Positions 1 to 8,978 of a stretch of 64,000 nucleotides of DNA are shown here, piece by piece; within the stretch, counting starts at the first letter, position 1, and each line of letters opens with the position of its first letter. The notes below the pieces were generated by a model, which was not told the DNA's origin, searched no databases, and worked only from the letters and a program-made list of their open reading frames with translations. The stretch is from Bacteroidales bacterium UBA5507 (GTDB lineage: Bacteria; Bacteroidota; Bacteroidia; Bacteroidales; Lentimicrobiaceae). The position numbers and the translations under genes are program-made. The stretch covers positions 28,453-92,452 of the forward strand of contig DIOT01000056.1 in assembly GCA_002426195.1 (NCBI GenBank). Direction: 5' to 3'.

Positions 1-1686
1 CATTGCGGGATTGCCATTATCAGTTACTTTTACTACCAGACTGAAATTCTGAGCAGGTAGAGCCTGAGCTACAGTAATTTTGCCATTTGTTGAACCTATA
101 GCAAATACAGAATTTGTGTTGCCAGATACAATTGAATATGTAAGTGCCTGTCCTGCATCCGGATCGGAAGCCGAAACTGTGCCAACGACTGTACCAACAG
201 CTGCAGATTGGGCGACAGTAAATGACTGATTGCCGATTTGTGGAGCATTGTTTACTGGATTACCTCCACCACTACCATTTTCGTGGATACCTGCATCAGG
301 AGCCCCTCCCTGTGGAACAGAGCCCCCAAAATAATCTCTGTCGAGACTTACATTAGCTCCTTTATTGATCGCAACTGAACCTGACTGAATTTTGAAGTCA
401 CCAGAAGTTGGACTAGTAAATTGCGGGTTTCCTACGACTGAAGCTGCATCGTTACCTGATGAATTCCTCCATGCTGATAATGTAGAATGACCGTTAATAA
501 ACCCTGATTGCTCCTGGTTGAAAACGTTATTATTTGAATTTATACTGCCACTTGTGTTGATAGCTTTTCCTCCTGAAGTAACATTGAATATATTATTTCT
601 AAGTGTTACTGAAGTATTGGAATTAGAAGAGACTGCAACATTCATGTTATTGTAGAATACATTGTTACGAGCATTAAGCGCGTAACCGTTCATCACATTG
701 ACAGCGCTTTTATTTTGCGAGAAAATGTTGTAGTAGGCATCTAGTAAGTTAGCATAGGAGTAAATTCCATAGTTACTATTCTTTATTTCATTATATCTAA
801 CAGTGACGGCTTTAGTAGTAGGGTGTAGATATATGGCACTAACGGTCTTGTTTGCATTACCAATTAAAACGTTATTTTCGAGAATACCTGTATAATTGTT
901 ACCAAACACAATGAGGCAAAACTTATTACCCATAGATGAGTGGTCAATAATATTATCGTGAATATAGAATGAATGATTGTTAGTAGATCCGATTTGAATA
1001 CCATCACCTGCCGAGTAACTCTGGTCGGTATTTACCAGGTATTTCATATTAACGTCATAAATGTGACAGAATCCTATTTCAATAGTTGAAGCATCTTTCA
1101 CATAAATACCATCATCACCTGTATCATGGATAGTCGAATTCATAATTTTGTTGCCTGATGCATTAGTGATTACTCTAATACCCCATTCAGCTTTATGAAT
1201 CAAACAGTTGTCGATTAAGTTATTGGCACTATTTGTACCACTGATATAAATACATGACGTCCAGGAACCTGAAGCAGTAATTTCCAAATCTTTAACAATT
1301 ATATTTGAGGAGGAGGAAATATTTAGAATGTAGCTGCCATTACCTGATGCAACGATTCTTGCTCTTCCTGATCCATAGGAACCAAGTGTAATATTTGATT
1401 TAGAATTAAGGGCAATTCCAGTTGTGTTAAAGGTAGTACCACCTTTTTGAAGATAAGTATTTCCGTTCGTAAAGGTTACTTTTGTCCAGGAATTATATGG
1501 ATTCTCAATTGAACCATTTTGATTTGAAGAATTATTTGTAGGGTCAATATAGATAGTTGCGCCAAAGAGTGTGGCTGAGAAGAATGTTAATACTAATATA
1601 ATAGCGACACTTAATGTCTTAAGAAGACTTCGATTTTTTAAGTGGTTGAATTGTAGGTTGTTAGTTGTTAACTTAGTTTCATTCAT
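1..1686 (-). CDS. Secreted right-handed beta-helix protein with cadherin-like domain (3' end outside window)
   Basis: The reading frame is open from the ATG at 1686 to the window edge (562 codons), so the C-terminus is missing. An upstream ATG at 1697 hits a stop after four codons, which fixes the start. After a basic N-terminal stretch there is a hydrophobic signal segment (about residues 24-43), then a motif IYIDPTNNSS typical of the start of secreted parallel beta-helix proteins. Residues about 60-460 are rich in Asn, Ser, Ile and Val with repeating short strands, as in pectate-lyase-like helices. A Gly/Asn linker (about 470-478) leads into a cadherin-like module (about 479-562) with NNAPQIGNQ and the DPDAG and VKVTDNGNP calcium-binding-type motifs. 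The family includes polysaccharide-binding or cleaving proteins and adhesins; no catalytic site can be assigned. A T9SS sorting domain may lie in the unseen C-terminus (inference). Confidence 0.8.
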   Translation of the reverse strand, partial: MNETKLTTNNLQFNHLKNRSLLKTLSVAIILVLTFFSATLFGATIYIDPTNNSSNQNGSIENPYNSWTKVTFTNGNTYLQKGGTTFNTTGIALNSKSNITLGSYGSGRARIVASGNGSYILNISSSSNIIVKDLEITASGSWTSCIYISGTNSANNLIDNCLIHKAEWGIRVITNASGNKIMNSTIHDTGDDGIYVKDASTIEIGFCHIYDVNMKYLVNTDQSYSAGDGIQIGSTNNHSFYIHDNIIDHSSMGNKFCLIVFGNNYTGILENNVLIGNANKTVSAIYLHPTTKAVTVRYNEIKNSNYGIYSYANLLDAYYNIFSQNKSAVNVMNGYALNARNNVFYNNMNVAVSSNSNTSVTLRNNIFNVTSGGKAINTSGSINSNNNVFNQEQSGFINGHSTLSAWRNSSGNDAASVVGNPQFTSPTSGDFKIQSGSVAINKGANVSLDRDYFGGSVPQGGAPDAGIHENGSGGGNPVNNAPQIGNQSFTVAQSAAVGTVVGTVSASDPDAGQALTYSIVSGNTNSVFAIGSTNGKITVAQALPAQNFSLVVKVTDNGNPAM

Positions 1687-2089
1687 AATAGTTGCATTTT
1701 AGGTTTGCAATCTATTGAATGAAAAATAATGCCACTAGTCAGAAATATGATTTTAAGGGCTTCCTGAGATGTGCTTTTGATTTATCTAAAGTATTGTATG
1801 ATAGTGCTTTATACTTTTTTACGACTTTTTAACATTGCCTGTTTTGCTCATACAGATTTATGAAAATCGCATAGAAATCAGCCCCGCATTGGGGAAAATA
1901 TCTACATTACTATTATGATAAAAATGAAAAAAGTGCCAAAGATTAAGATACTTAATTTCTGGCACTTGAAATCGTTATAATTAAATGTTATGTGAACCTA
2001 TGCTAAGGATACATTATTATAATTATAATTTTTGGCAGGAATGAGGGTTTCCTTGAATAACCAAAAGCTCCATAGTCGTAGCAGTACTA
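1687..2089. other. Intergenic region between EPS operon and beta-helix gene
   Basis: About 400 bp without a gene. It holds the terminator of the EPS operon (1918-1967, separate entry). It must also hold the minus-strand promoter of the beta-helix gene, but I see no exact TAnnTTTG element. The nearest is a TAGATTGC-like site around 1700-1707, only about 15 bp before the start codon. Confidence 0.6.
1918..1967 (-). terminator. Intrinsic terminator of the EPS operon
   Basis: Outer arms AAGTGCCA (1931-1938) and TGGCACTT (1960-1967) are perfect complements. Inner arms ATTAAG (1942-1947) and CTTAAT (1951-1956) close a three-base loop, with two short non-perfect steps between. Read on the minus strand, the hairpin is followed by a T-rich run (complement of 1918-1930), the hallmark of a rho-independent terminator. 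It lies about 120 bp after the stop of the last EPS gene. Confidence 0.85.
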
Positions 2090-4543
2090 TTAATTGGAAG
2101 AATAGGTTTTTGCAGATTTTTTCTTCTTGAATACTTTCATTCCACTCTTGCCATTCTCAGAATAATAAGAGTACTCATAGCCATAATCGTAAGCCATACC
2201 ACGAGCTTTAACATCATTTAGTATAATACTTACATTTGGAATTTTCTTTTGCAGGATATGCTGAATATTGTTTTTGAAGGCCTCTTTGTGAGTGAATCCC
2301 TGTCGAACTACATACAAAGTCACATCGGCAAATCTGGTCATTAGGTAAGCATCTGATACTACACCAACCGGAGGTGAATCAACTATTATGAAGTCATACA
2401 TATTTTTCAACTCGTTTATCACTTCTTCAGTTCTTTCAGATGCGATCAGTTCCAAGGGATTAGGCGGAATAGGTCCTGCTGAAATATAATCGAGATTTTC
2501 AACTTGCGTTGGTTGTATTACATCCTCGATAGTGGCTTGATTAATAAGAACAGTGCTCATTCCAACCTTGTTAGACAGATTAAGGTCTCTATAAATCTTT
2601 GGCCTTCGAAGGTCAAATCCTATAAGTAGAGTTTTTTTTCCAAAGAGCGCAAATACAGAAGCAAGATTCTGTGCAACAAACGATTTACCTTCTCCACTAT
2701 ACGAGGAAGTAAGCAGTATCACCTGTTTCTCCTTACCTCGAGAATAGAATTGCAGGTTTGTTCGAATACTTCTGAAAGATTCAGAGATTGGTGAATTTGA
2801 CGCAGCTGTTATTACGAGCTTATTCTTGCCTTCATTATGGAATACATGCCCAATTATTGGTACTTCGCTTATTGCCTCCAGTTCCTTCTTATTACTTATT
2901 TTCATGTTTAGGAATTCGCTAACCATTATAACTATAAAAGGAATCAACAATCCGCCTATAGATGCAATTATAAAATTGAGAGACCTTTTGGGATAAATCA
3001 CAGCGGTAGTTATGTTTCGTGCCTGATCGACCACTTCATAATCAGGTGCATTTGAAGCTCTGGCAATTTGTGCTTCTGATCTTTTCTGCAAAAGGAAAGT
3101 GTAAATGGCATCATTAAGCTTGAATTTTCTCTCAATTCCGAATAGTTGTCGTTCTGTAGAAGGAAGTCGCGACATTTGAGAGTTGATTCTGGCAACACGG
3201 TTATTTATATCTTGCAATGCTATTTCGGTTGTTGTAGCATTGTTCAGGATGTTTTCTCTTATGGTGCTCTTTAAACTGTTAATCTGAATTTCCAGATTAT
3301 TTAGAAACAGATTTTTAGTATTACCCCGTTTCAGTAAATTTGCTCTTTCAGTATTTAATGAAATCAGTTCAATAATTAGCTGGTTAAGTATAGGGTCCTG
3401 TACACCCATAGATGATGGTGCAATAAGATCCGACATATCATTGTTTCTATCGAAATATTCCTTTATATAGTCGTAATATTTTTTTTGCACCATTAAGACA
3501 GCTCTCTGATTTTCAAGTTCACTCATTTTTTCAAAGGATTTCTGACCTTGAAAGCTTAAATCCATAACCTGATTAGATGTTCTGAAATTCTGCAGTTTGC
3601 TTTCGGCTATTGTGAGTGAATCGGATACTTCACTAATCTGACTATCAATAAACTTTACAGTATTAATCGCTATCCGATTTTTCTTTTCAAGATTTCTGTC
3701 GAGATATGAATTAGAAAGAGTGTTTAAGAAATCACTTATCTTGAATCGATTATCACCCTTCATCGTAATTACAACAAGTGATGATGTTTTTGAAGTATTG
3801 ACGGCTTCGAGATTTGATTGAAATTGGAGTGTTAAGAGGTTAACATTGTTGAATTTGAAATAAAGCTTTTCATTCTTCCAGGAAGACAGGTCTTTCGTAT
3901 TCAGGTGGATCTTGAAATTATAGTTATCACCTTTTATTTCATCCTCAAAATTGTATATTCCATTAATTGAAATCCGTTCAGCAACTTTAACAACATTGTC
4001 TTCCAGATAACTATACATTAGGACTTTCTCACCTTTAGTTTCAACTTTCACTTTTTTATTGTCCAATATTGTAAAGTAAATAGGCAAATCAATTGGTTGT
4101 AAGTTAGACTTGTCAATGCTTATTTTAATTGGAGGCTCCAGATAAATCTCTTCATCAGCTCTTAGAAATTTGAAATCCAATGTTTCACCGAAAATATATT
4201 TCTCTCTGTGTACACTTGTTTCCAGATTAAGTTGCAATATTGCGTCGTTAATTAATGAAAAGGAATGCAGTATCCCAATTTCATTTTCAATGTTCTGGTT
4301 GGCAGCAAACAATCCAAACCCCTGCATAATATTTTCTCCCGAGAGAAACGAATTTTTTTCTTGTTCTTTCAGCAGAAGGGTAGTTGAGTTTTTATATATT
4401 GTTGTGGCCATCTTATTAAATAGAAAGGCTGTAACTACCGCAAAAACAAAAGAAATGATGAACCACTTTTTGTGCTTGTATAATGTGTAAAACAGCTCTT
4501 TATAGTCTGTTTTCTGATTTATTATTTCCGAGGACTTTTTCAC
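2090..4543 (-). CDS. Wzc-like polysaccharide co-polymerase / BY-type tyrosine autokinase
   Basis: The protein (817 aa) controls chain length and export of the exopolysaccharide at the inner membrane. A Wzz-type N-terminal region is bounded by membrane segments at about 27-44 and 522-542, with a long periplasmic part that is coiled-coil-like around 300-480. The cytoplasmic kinase domain has Walker A SYSGEGKS (614-621), Walker A' GFDLRRP (642-648) and Walker B FIIVDSPP (718-725), the set that defines bacterial BY-kinases. The C-terminal tail carries a Tyr cluster (Y785, Y787, Y789, Y791, Y793, Y794, Y814), the usual autophosphorylation region. Membrane and kinase parts are fused, as in proteobacterial Wzc. 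It is the last gene of the operon, only 2 nt after the Wza-like gene, and is followed by the terminator at 1918-1967. Confidence 0.95.
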   Translation of the reverse strand: MKKSSEIINQKTDYKELFYTLYKHKKWFIISFVFAVVTAFLFNKMATTIYKNSTTLLLKEQEKNSFLSGENIMQGFGLFAANQNIENEIGILHSFSLINDAILQLNLETSVHREKYIFGETLDFKFLRADEEIYLEPPIKISIDKSNLQPIDLPIYFTILDNKKVKVETKGEKVLMYSYLEDNVVKVAERISINGIYNFEDEIKGDNYNFKIHLNTKDLSSWKNEKLYFKFNNVNLLTLQFQSNLEAVNTSKTSSLVVITMKGDNRFKISDFLNTLSNSYLDRNLEKKNRIAINTVKFIDSQISEVSDSLTIAESKLQNFRTSNQVMDLSFQGQKSFEKMSELENQRAVLMVQKKYYDYIKEYFDRNNDMSDLIAPSSMGVQDPILNQLIIELISLNTERANLLKRGNTKNLFLNNLEIQINSLKSTIRENILNNATTTEIALQDINNRVARINSQMSRLPSTERQLFGIERKFKLNDAIYTFLLQKRSEAQIARASNAPDYEVVDQARNITTAVIYPKRSLNFIIASIGGLLIPFIVIMVSEFLNMKISNKKELEAISEVPIIGHVFHNEGKNKLVITAASNSPISESFRSIRTNLQFYSRGKEKQVILLTSSYSGEGKSFVAQNLASVFALFGKKTLLIGFDLRRPKIYRDLNLSNKVGMSTVLINQATIEDVIQPTQVENLDYISAGPIPPNPLELIASERTEEVINELKNMYDFIIVDSPPVGVVSDAYLMTRFADVTLYVVRQGFTHKEAFKNNIQHILQKKIPNVSIILNDVKARGMAYDYGYEYSYYSENGKSGMKVFKKKKSAKTYSSN

Positions 4544-4545
4544 TT

Positions 4546-5316
4546 TTATTTAAAGAAGTATAGAATTGTTACAAGTGTAGTTATTGATGCAAGGAAAGTT
4601 GAGTATGTAAATGTTCTCAAGTTCCTGAATTTTGTGTTTATAGGTTCAACAATCACAATATCATTAGGTTGCAAATAGAAGTACTCGGTTTCAATAACTT
4701 TTTTATCAGTTAGATCAATAGAGTGATACTTTATCTGGTCACCATATTCTCTTATTAATGTTACTTTACTTTTGTCGCCAAAGTCGGTGATGCCTCCTGC
4801 AAATCCCAATGCCTGGAAGATATTGATCTGTTCCTTAAAGTAAGGGAATTCTCCCTGTGCTCTAACTTCGCCAAGTACCGTGATATTTGAATTAACAAAC
4901 TTGATCTGTATGGATGTATTACTCAAATATTGACTTAGCTCTTCTTCGATAATCTCTTTAGCTTCTTTGAGAGTCTTGTTATTGACATTTATTTCACCTA
5001 CAAACGGGAAATCTATCTTGCCGTTTTCGTTAACTGTATAACTGATAAGGTTGATGTCGAACCCCGGTCCGTTTAATGCAGTCTCGTTGCTAAATATTCT
5101 TGCTGTTTCGGCATCAATACTCAACACTTTAATATACAGATTATCGAATGGTTGAATTCTTTTAATAGGTCTAACATGGTTATAGGCCGACTTTAGTTGT
5201 GTTGTTGTTTCGTTCTGAACAAACTTTAATTTCTCCTGAGGAACACACGAAAAAAGTAGAAAAGAGACTGCAAATAGCATTGCTGATCTCTTAATTAATC
5301 TATGAAGTTTATTCAT
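4546..5316 (-). CDS. Wza-like polysaccharide export lipoprotein
   Basis: Outer-membrane/periplasmic export component (256 aa). A type II signal peptide has the lipobox LLFSC with lipidated Cys24. Residues about 53-150 match the Poly_export domain, including a stretch starting RIQPFDNLYIKV and the ENGKIDFPFVGEINV core. An SLBB-like part follows (about 145-230, with VLGEVRAQGEFPY and IFQALGFAGG). A hydrophobic C-terminal segment (about 236-254) is the usual membrane-spanning end of short Bacteroidota Wza proteins. It lies directly upstream of, and 2 nt from, the Wzc-like kinase, its expected partner. About 210 bp separate it from the upstream sugar transferase. Confidence 0.93.
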   Translation of the reverse strand: MNKLHRLIKRSAMLFAVSFLLFSCVPQEKLKFVQNETTTQLKSAYNHVRPIKRIQPFDNLYIKVLSIDAETARIFSNETALNGPGFDINLISYTVNENGKIDFPFVGEINVNNKTLKEAKEIIEEELSQYLSNTSIQIKFVNSNITVLGEVRAQGEFPYFKEQINIFQALGFAGGITDFGDKSKVTLIREYGDQIKYHSIDLTDKKVIETEYFYLQPNDIVIVEPINTKFRNLRTFTYSTFLASITTLVTILYFFK

Positions 5317-5527
5317 ATAGCTTTGTCTTGTTATGGGTGTTAAAAGGCTGTAAAAATGTTTATGAATGAAACGTAAGAGGTATAGATTTGTTCAGATTAT
5401 GTATGCTAAGACTAAACGGTTTTCTGTCAAAGGTTAAACATTGTCTTGGTATTCAAAGAGATCAGGAGGTAATAGAAAACACTTAAAATATCAGTAACGA
5501 TTCATAAGCCCAGACTTTATAATAGAA

Positions 5528-6934
5528 CTATTGACCGGAACCTTTTATTACAGTTTGAACTGTTTTTGCTAACAGAATGAAATCGAGCTTTAGCGACCAT
5601 GAGTCTATATATTGTAAATCTAGTCTCATCCATTCGTTGAAAGATATACTGTTTCGGTTTGGGGCTATTTGCCATATACAAGTAATACCGGGCCGCATCG
5701 ATAAACGACGAAGTTGCCATCTTTCATACATATTTACTTCTTTGGGTAAAGGAGGACGTGGTCCAACAAGCGACATGTCACCATTAAGCACATTAAAGAA
5801 CTGTGGTATTTCATCAAGCCCTGTCTTTCTTAAAATCCTGCCTATTGAAGTTACACGCGGATCATGTTTAATCTTAAAAACCGGACCGTCCATCTCATTC
5901 ATCTTCTCAAGTTTTACTCGCTGCTCCTCAGCATCAATAACCATTGTCCGGAATTTATAAATATCGAAAGTTCTTCCTCTTAATCCCACTCTCTTTTGTC
6001 TGAATATTACAGGTCCTTTTGATGTCATTTTAATCGCTATAGCGATAAAAATAATCACTGGAGACCAAATAAGAAGAATAAAGAATGATGCCAGCACATC
6101 AAATATTATCTTCCATCTGTGAGAAAATTTGTTGTCAGGAGTATTGATAAATGAAAGAAAGGGTATTCCTTCAACATATTCCAGCTGTGTAATGGTAGAT
6201 TGCATATGAAAAAATGAAGATTGCATTCTAAACACTACACCGATTTCTTCACACAAATAAATAAAATGCCTAATTTCATCCTGTTCTATTTTATTTCTGC
6301 AATAAAGAACTTCGTCAATTACTTGTTGTCTGAGAATTGCTTTAAGATTCTCAACATCTCTCTCTATTGAGAACCTGCTACTAAAAACCTCTTCTATTAT
6401 ATCACTATCAGAGATAATTGTATGAATATGGTATCCTGATTCTTTCTTTAGGAGTAATTTTTCAATGAAGTCTATGCAGTTGGCATCAGCTATAACAATT
6501 ACGTTTTGGACATTGAGACCTTTTCTTAATAATTTCTTATAATATCTTGAGGAGGAGAGCAGCAGAACACTTATTAAGATGAAATCAAGAATTGCGAATG
6601 TTAGAATGACATAATTATTTACCTGGCTTAGATCAAAAGCTACTTGTACAAGCGCCAGAAAACCTGTTGCGGTGATTACAAATAGTCCTGTTTCAAAAAT
6701 GATCGTTAAATCACTTTTGTTTCTTGAGAATCGTGTTAGATTTGTCTGAACAATACCGACATACCAAAGAGGAACAATAAATAGAGCTATAGTGAGGTAT
6801 TCGGAGCTATAAATAAGATCTCCTCTGTTGAAGTAATCGGTTATCCTGAAAGCACTTATAAAAATAAGAAGTGACAATATGGATATGATTATTCCAACAA
6901 CTCGACCGGTCTGTTTTTCCTTTTCGCCTGTCAT
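5528..6934 (-). CDS. Initiating polyprenyl-phosphate sugar-1-phosphate transferase (WcaJ/WbaP family)
   Basis: This enzyme (468 aa) loads the first sugar phosphate from a nucleotide sugar onto undecaprenyl phosphate, the committed step of repeat-unit assembly. The N-terminal half has about four membrane segments (near 12-29, 46-63, 78-100, 107-127) and a CoA_binding_3-type domain. A further membrane helix (about 275-300) precedes the catalytic Bac_transf domain. Family motifs are the stretch GPVIFRQKRVG (307-317), FDIYKFRTM (323-331), the LDE triad (D374, E375) and SLVGPRP (388-394), with RPGITCIWQI near the end. The specificity, galactose-, glucose- or HexNAc-phosphate, cannot be read from the sequence. 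Confidence 0.94.
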   Translation of the reverse strand: MTGEKEKQTGRVVGIIISILSLLIFISAFRITDYFNRGDLIYSSEYLTIALFIVPLWYVGIVQTNLTRFSRNKSDLTIIFETGLFVITATGFLALVQVAFDLSQVNNYVILTFAILDFILISVLLLSSSRYYKKLLRKGLNVQNVIVIADANCIDFIEKLLLKKESGYHIHTIISDSDIIEEVFSSRFSIERDVENLKAILRQQVIDEVLYCRNKIEQDEIRHFIYLCEEIGVVFRMQSSFFHMQSTITQLEYVEGIPFLSFINTPDNKFSHRWKIIFDVLASFFILLIWSPVIIFIAIAIKMTSKGPVIFRQKRVGLRGRTFDIYKFRTMVIDAEEQRVKLEKMNEMDGPVFKIKHDPRVTSIGRILRKTGLDEIPQFFNVLNGDMSLVGPRPPLPKEVNMYERWQLRRLSMRPGITCIWQIAPNRNSISFNEWMRLDLQYIDSWSLKLDFILLAKTVQTVIKGSGQ

Positions 6935-7022
6935 AAGTTTAGTCGGTGGTAAATAATATAGTTAGTTTTAGAAATCTGAGTTAATATTCAGTTATTTAAG
7001 TAACAACACTTACGATGTTATG

Positions 7023-7514
7023 TTAAACCGCTATGAAGTTTTTGGTAAGGAAGTTTTCAATTGTCTGTAGTAGGCTGTTGGAGGCATGCTCACTTATAGC
7101 GGGAGCCGGTCTAAGTAAATGTCTTTCATTAAGTGCTTCAATTAACTCCTTGTGAGAAAATACACTTTTTACATAACCAAGTTGTCCGAAACTATTTGCT
7201 GTCGCTACCTGATGATCATTTCTGTGTTCTTTGTATTTTGCAAGTCGTGGCATCACAATAATCGGCTTTTGATATTGCATTGCAGAAATAATTGTACCCA
7301 TTCCCGCATGACCCACAATTAGGTCGGCTTCCATAAATAATTCATTGAATTTATCAGCAGGAATAAAATCGAAGTATTTAAAGTTTGCAGGTTTGTAACT
7401 AGCATTAGAAATCTGGGCTATTATATCTTTATGGCCGGACAATCGTGACCATTCATCAACACTTCTTATCAACCGGTCAAATGGTTCTTGAGTTCCGACA
7501 ACTACATATATCAT
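7023..7514 (-). CDS. Alg13/PssE-like glycosyltransferase catalytic subunit
   Basis: Short protein (163 aa) equal to the C-terminal half of a family 28 glycosyltransferase. The start MIYVVVGTQEPFDRL is the Alg13/PssE/EpsE signature. The nucleotide-sugar site is seen in ADLIVGHAGMGTI (around residues 83-96) followed by PIIVMPRLAKYKEHRNDHQ. Such proteins act only as a heterodimer with an Alg14-type membrane anchor, which is the upstream gene (4-nt ATGA overlap at 7511-7514). The pair probably adds the second sugar to the lipid-linked intermediate made by the adjacent initiating transferase, by analogy with PssD/PssE and Cps14F/G; this is inference. Confidence 0.9.
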   Translation of the reverse strand: MIYVVVGTQEPFDRLIRSVDEWSRLSGHKDIIAQISNASYKPANFKYFDFIPADKFNELFMEADLIVGHAGMGTIISAMQYQKPIIVMPRLAKYKEHRNDHQVATANSFGQLGYVKSVFSHKELIEALNERHLLRPAPAISEHASNSLLQTIENFLTKNFIAV

Positions 7515-7966
7515 AGTATCACAGTTCCTTTATAAATAGTTTTACCTTTAGCCAAATGAGGCCATTGCGTTATGTGAAGATCAGCAAAAGGTTTTATAAG
7601 ACGTCCACTTAATGAGAGCCTTTCAACATTTGCAATACTGTCAATCCAAATCGTCTTAACACCCTTGAGTTTCCCCCAAAAAACAGCAGCCATACCAGGT
7701 GCTGCTCCTGTTGAGATTATAAAATCGGGTTTTTCCTCATCAACTATATTTTTAACAGTAAAGGCCATTTTGATGAGTCTAAGCTTATTCCACCTGTTAG
7801 CGTCAGGTACCGACCGATACTTGAAACCGGGATCTTTGAACTTATAATTTGAGAATGTGGAAACAAAAACGACATCGGCATCTTTAAATGCTTTCTGTGT
7901 TCTGAGCAACTGTATCCAGTGCCCTCCGCCTGATGCTACTGCAAGTATCTTAAATCTGTTTTGCAT
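7511..7966 (-). CDS. Alg14/PssD-like glycosyltransferase membrane subunit
   Basis: The protein (151 aa) begins with a beta-strand and glycine loop, ILAVASGGGHWIQL, as in Alg14 and PssD. Further family signs are FVSTFSNYKF, FIISTGAAPG around residues 87-97, and the IDSIANVERLSLSG block (about 113-126). In the family this subunit holds the acceptor/membrane-binding half while the Alg13-like partner binds the nucleotide sugar. It overlaps the CapA-like gene by 17 nt on its 5' side and the Alg13-like gene by 4 nt on its 3' side, so the three are translationally coupled. Eukaryotes have a similar split enzyme for chitobiosyl-lipid synthesis, but the sugar here is unknown. Confidence 0.9.
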   Translation of the reverse strand: MQNRFKILAVASGGGHWIQLLRTQKAFKDADVVFVSTFSNYKFKDPGFKYRSVPDANRWNKLRLIKMAFTVKNIVDEEKPDFIISTGAAPGMAAVFWGKLKGVKTIWIDSIANVERLSLSGRLIKPFADLHITQWPHLAKGKTIYKGTVIL

Positions 7967-8978
7967 TGCCGGTTTTACGGGTTTTAATTACTCTACCTGC
8001 AAATGTTTTAATTATCGGATAGTTTAGCTCGTAAAAATGTCTGACCATTTCCATCTTCATTAGTATTCTCATTTGCAATGGCTTTTTATCTGAATAGTTA
8101 TCCGCGCAAAATTCCCACAAGTTTTCCTGGCTTATACCTGTCAGAGAAACAACTCTATATTCTTTTTGTTGCGATAGATATAGTTGGGTTTTGCTTTCTT
8201 CCAATTGTACTTTAGCAACTAATCCGATTTGTGTTAGGGGTGAAAAATTTTGGTCGAACAAGAAATTTCCATGGCTGTAAAATACCCATGTATTCTTAAT
8301 TTTTTCAACTGGTTGTATAGTATGCGGATGATGCCCAAGTATTACATCAAACCCTGCATTGGAAAGCTCAATTGCTAGATTTTTCTGTTCTTCGGTAGGT
8401 TGAGTGCTGTATTCTTTACCCCAATGAATGCTAATAATCCAATATTCATCCTCTTTTTTGTCTCCTGAAAGATCAAGATCTTTTAGTAACTTCTCATAAG
8501 AACTTTTAAAGTAAGAACCGTCAAAATAAGAATCGGAAACTAAACTAACACCCCATATTTTCAGAGTAAAATCATTCAATATTACTTCAATCGGTTTATT
8601 AGTTTCACCAACAACAGTAATTCCATGATCTTTAAGTCGTTTGATACTGAATGAGGACCTTGAAGTGCCGTGTTGACCGAAATGATTATTTGCAATATTT
8701 GCAACTATGGGTATTTCAAGGGATTTTAATAAATTGAATGTTTCAATAGGAGCAACATAGACAGCTTCATCTATTGATAATTTGTCGAGCTTATTATCTT
8801 CTGCAAGCGACGATTCGAAGTTCATGAATAAAACATCACCGTCTGAAAGTATATCCTTCGTATCTTCACTAATCAACTCCTGGTAACGGTTCTTAAATTT
8901 TGTACGAATACCTCTTCCAAAATGATGTACGTTCTCTCCAGTCATATAATCGCCAACACTCACAATTCTAAACGACAT
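7950..8978 (-). CDS. CapA-family (PGA_cap) metallophosphatase-like protein
   Basis: A CapA-type protein (342 aa from the ATG at 8978; a TTG at 8987 is the only longer start and is less likely). CapA is known from the poly-gamma-glutamate capsule machinery, and many homologues sit in polysaccharide operons. The calcineurin-like core shows SVGDYMTGEN near the start, LFMNFESSLAED, NIANNHFGQHG, IISIHWGKEY, LGHHPHTIQPVE and YSHGNFLFDQ, the complete series of metal-binding blocks. There is no signal peptide, so it should be cytoplasmic, unlike B. subtilis CapA. It overlaps the PaaK-like gene by 11 nt and the Alg14-like gene by 17 nt. With the PaaK-like ligase and the asparagine-synthetase-like enzyme it suggests amino-acid or amide chemistry on the polymer (inference). 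Confidence 0.88.
   Translation of the reverse strand: MSFRIVSVGDYMTGENVHHFGRGIRTKFKNRYQELISEDTKDILSDGDVLFMNFESSLAEDNKLDKLSIDEAVYVAPIETFNLLKSLEIPIVANIANNHFGQHGTSRSSFSIKRLKDHGITVVGETNKPIEVILNDFTLKIWGVSLVSDSYFDGSYFKSSYEKLLKDLDLSGDKKEDEYWIISIHWGKEYSTQPTEEQKNLAIELSNAGFDVILGHHPHTIQPVEKIKNTWVFYSHGNFLFDQNFSPLTQIGLVAKVQLEESKTQLYLSQQKEYRVVSLTGISQENLWEFCADNYSDKKPLQMRILMKMEMVRHFYELNYPIIKTFAGRVIKTRKTGNAKQI

Noticed and set aside
5577..5960. 127-codon plus-strand ORF within the sugar transferase
   Set aside because: Opposite strand of a conserved catalytic domain; composition explained by the real gene.
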